The translations under genes and the position numbers were made by a program. A DNA stretch of 5,491 nucleotides from G020353235 sp035528295 (lineage in GTDB: Bacteria > Chloroflexota > Dehalococcoidia > Dehalococcoidales > JAUYDJ01): assembly GCA_035528295.1 (NCBI GenBank), contig DATKYY010000079.1:1-5491 (forward strand), written 5' to 3'. Below the pieces are notes generated by a model. The model was not told where the DNA came from and ran no database searches. It worked only from the letters and a program-made list of their open reading frames with translations. Shown piece after piece: positions 5,366-5,491 of the stretch; within the stretch, counting starts at the first letter, position 1; every line of letters begins with the position of its first letter.

Positions 5366-5491
5366 GGTGGTCAAGTAAACCGGGTGACCGCTCTGACTCA
5401 GGTCAGGGAGGAAAGTCCGAGCTCCACCGGGCAGGATGCTGGGTAACGCCCAGGAGGGGTGACCCTACGGAAAGTGCCACAGAAACATACC
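5366..5491 (+). ncRNA. rnpB: RNase P RNA, bacterial type A-like, 5' part (3' end outside window)
   Basis: The catalytic RNA of RNase P, which removes 5' leaders from pre-tRNAs. The diagnostic conserved core GAGGAAAGTCC (5408-5418) is followed by GCTCC, then a CTGGG-taacg-CCCAG hairpin (5439-5453) containing the usual GGTAACGCC-type sequence. A short stem with a GTGA tetraloop (5455-5466) follows, then GCCACAGAAA (5476-5485), all in the standard order. A 7-bp hairpin with loop TCAG just before the core (5391-5407/5408) fits P3. GGTGGTC near 5366-5372 would be the 5' strand of P1, whose partner is outside the window. About 126 nt are present of the 350-400 nt usual for the molecule. The exact 5' end is inferred from the promoter and could be a few bases off. 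Confidence 0.96.

Noticed and set aside
1..5491. CRISPR array, insertion sequence, prophage or defence island
   Set aside because: No regularly spaced direct repeats, transposase motifs, terminal inverted repeats or nuclease/toxin-like genes were seen. The tRNA-Glu gene has no integrase or duplicated 3' end beside it.

Overview
The window is a compact bacterial housekeeping region of moderately high GC, with almost no spare sequence between genes. It holds seven protein genes: one cut by the left edge, the rest complete. It also holds a complete tRNA-Glu gene and the 5' part of the RNase P RNA gene, which runs off the right edge. Linkage of a C4-type zinc-ribbon coiled-coil protein, RNase HI and rnpB is known from Actinobacteria. 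Together with leaderless-looking promoters, I read this as a non-proteobacterial, possibly Chloroflexota/Dehalococcoidia-like genome. That placement is inference and is weak.

Layout. 1-690 (minus): N-terminal 230 residues of a radical SAM enzyme. 691-807: divergent promoter region. 808-2103 (plus): a 12-helix-type MFS transporter. 2091-2735 (minus): a VTT/DedA-like membrane protein that overlaps the MFS gene tail to tail. 2779-2854 (plus): tRNA-Glu(UUC) with encoded CCA. 2856-3332 (minus): a HIT-family nucleotide phosphorylase/hydrolase, ending one base from the tRNA. 3333-3434: a second divergent promoter region. 3435-5341 (plus): a tight three-gene operon of an RNase Z-like metallo-beta-lactamase-fold hydrolase, the zinc-ribbon protein and RNase HI. 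5366-end (plus): rnpB, with its own promoter whose -35 box sits in the last codons of the RNase HI gene.

How it fits together. The right half is biased to nucleic-acid and nucleotide housekeeping: tRNA, RNase P RNA, RNase HI, a phosphodiesterase-like hydrolase, a zinc-ribbon protein whose relatives bind RNA or protein partners, and a HIT enzyme that probably handles dinucleoside polyphosphates. The left half (radical SAM, MFS, VTT) has no clear shared pathway.

The most notable signal is regulatory. Six sigma70-type promoters can be read by eye, five with exactly 17-bp spacers. Two place the predicted transcription start at or within a base or two of the start codon of a gene without a Shine-Dalgarno (MFS and MBL), which suggests leaderless mRNAs. 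The HIT gene has both a leaderless-position ATG and a downstream GTG with a strong Shine-Dalgarno. I see no mobile element, CRISPR array, prophage or obvious novel defence system. No stretch above 300 bases lacks a gene.
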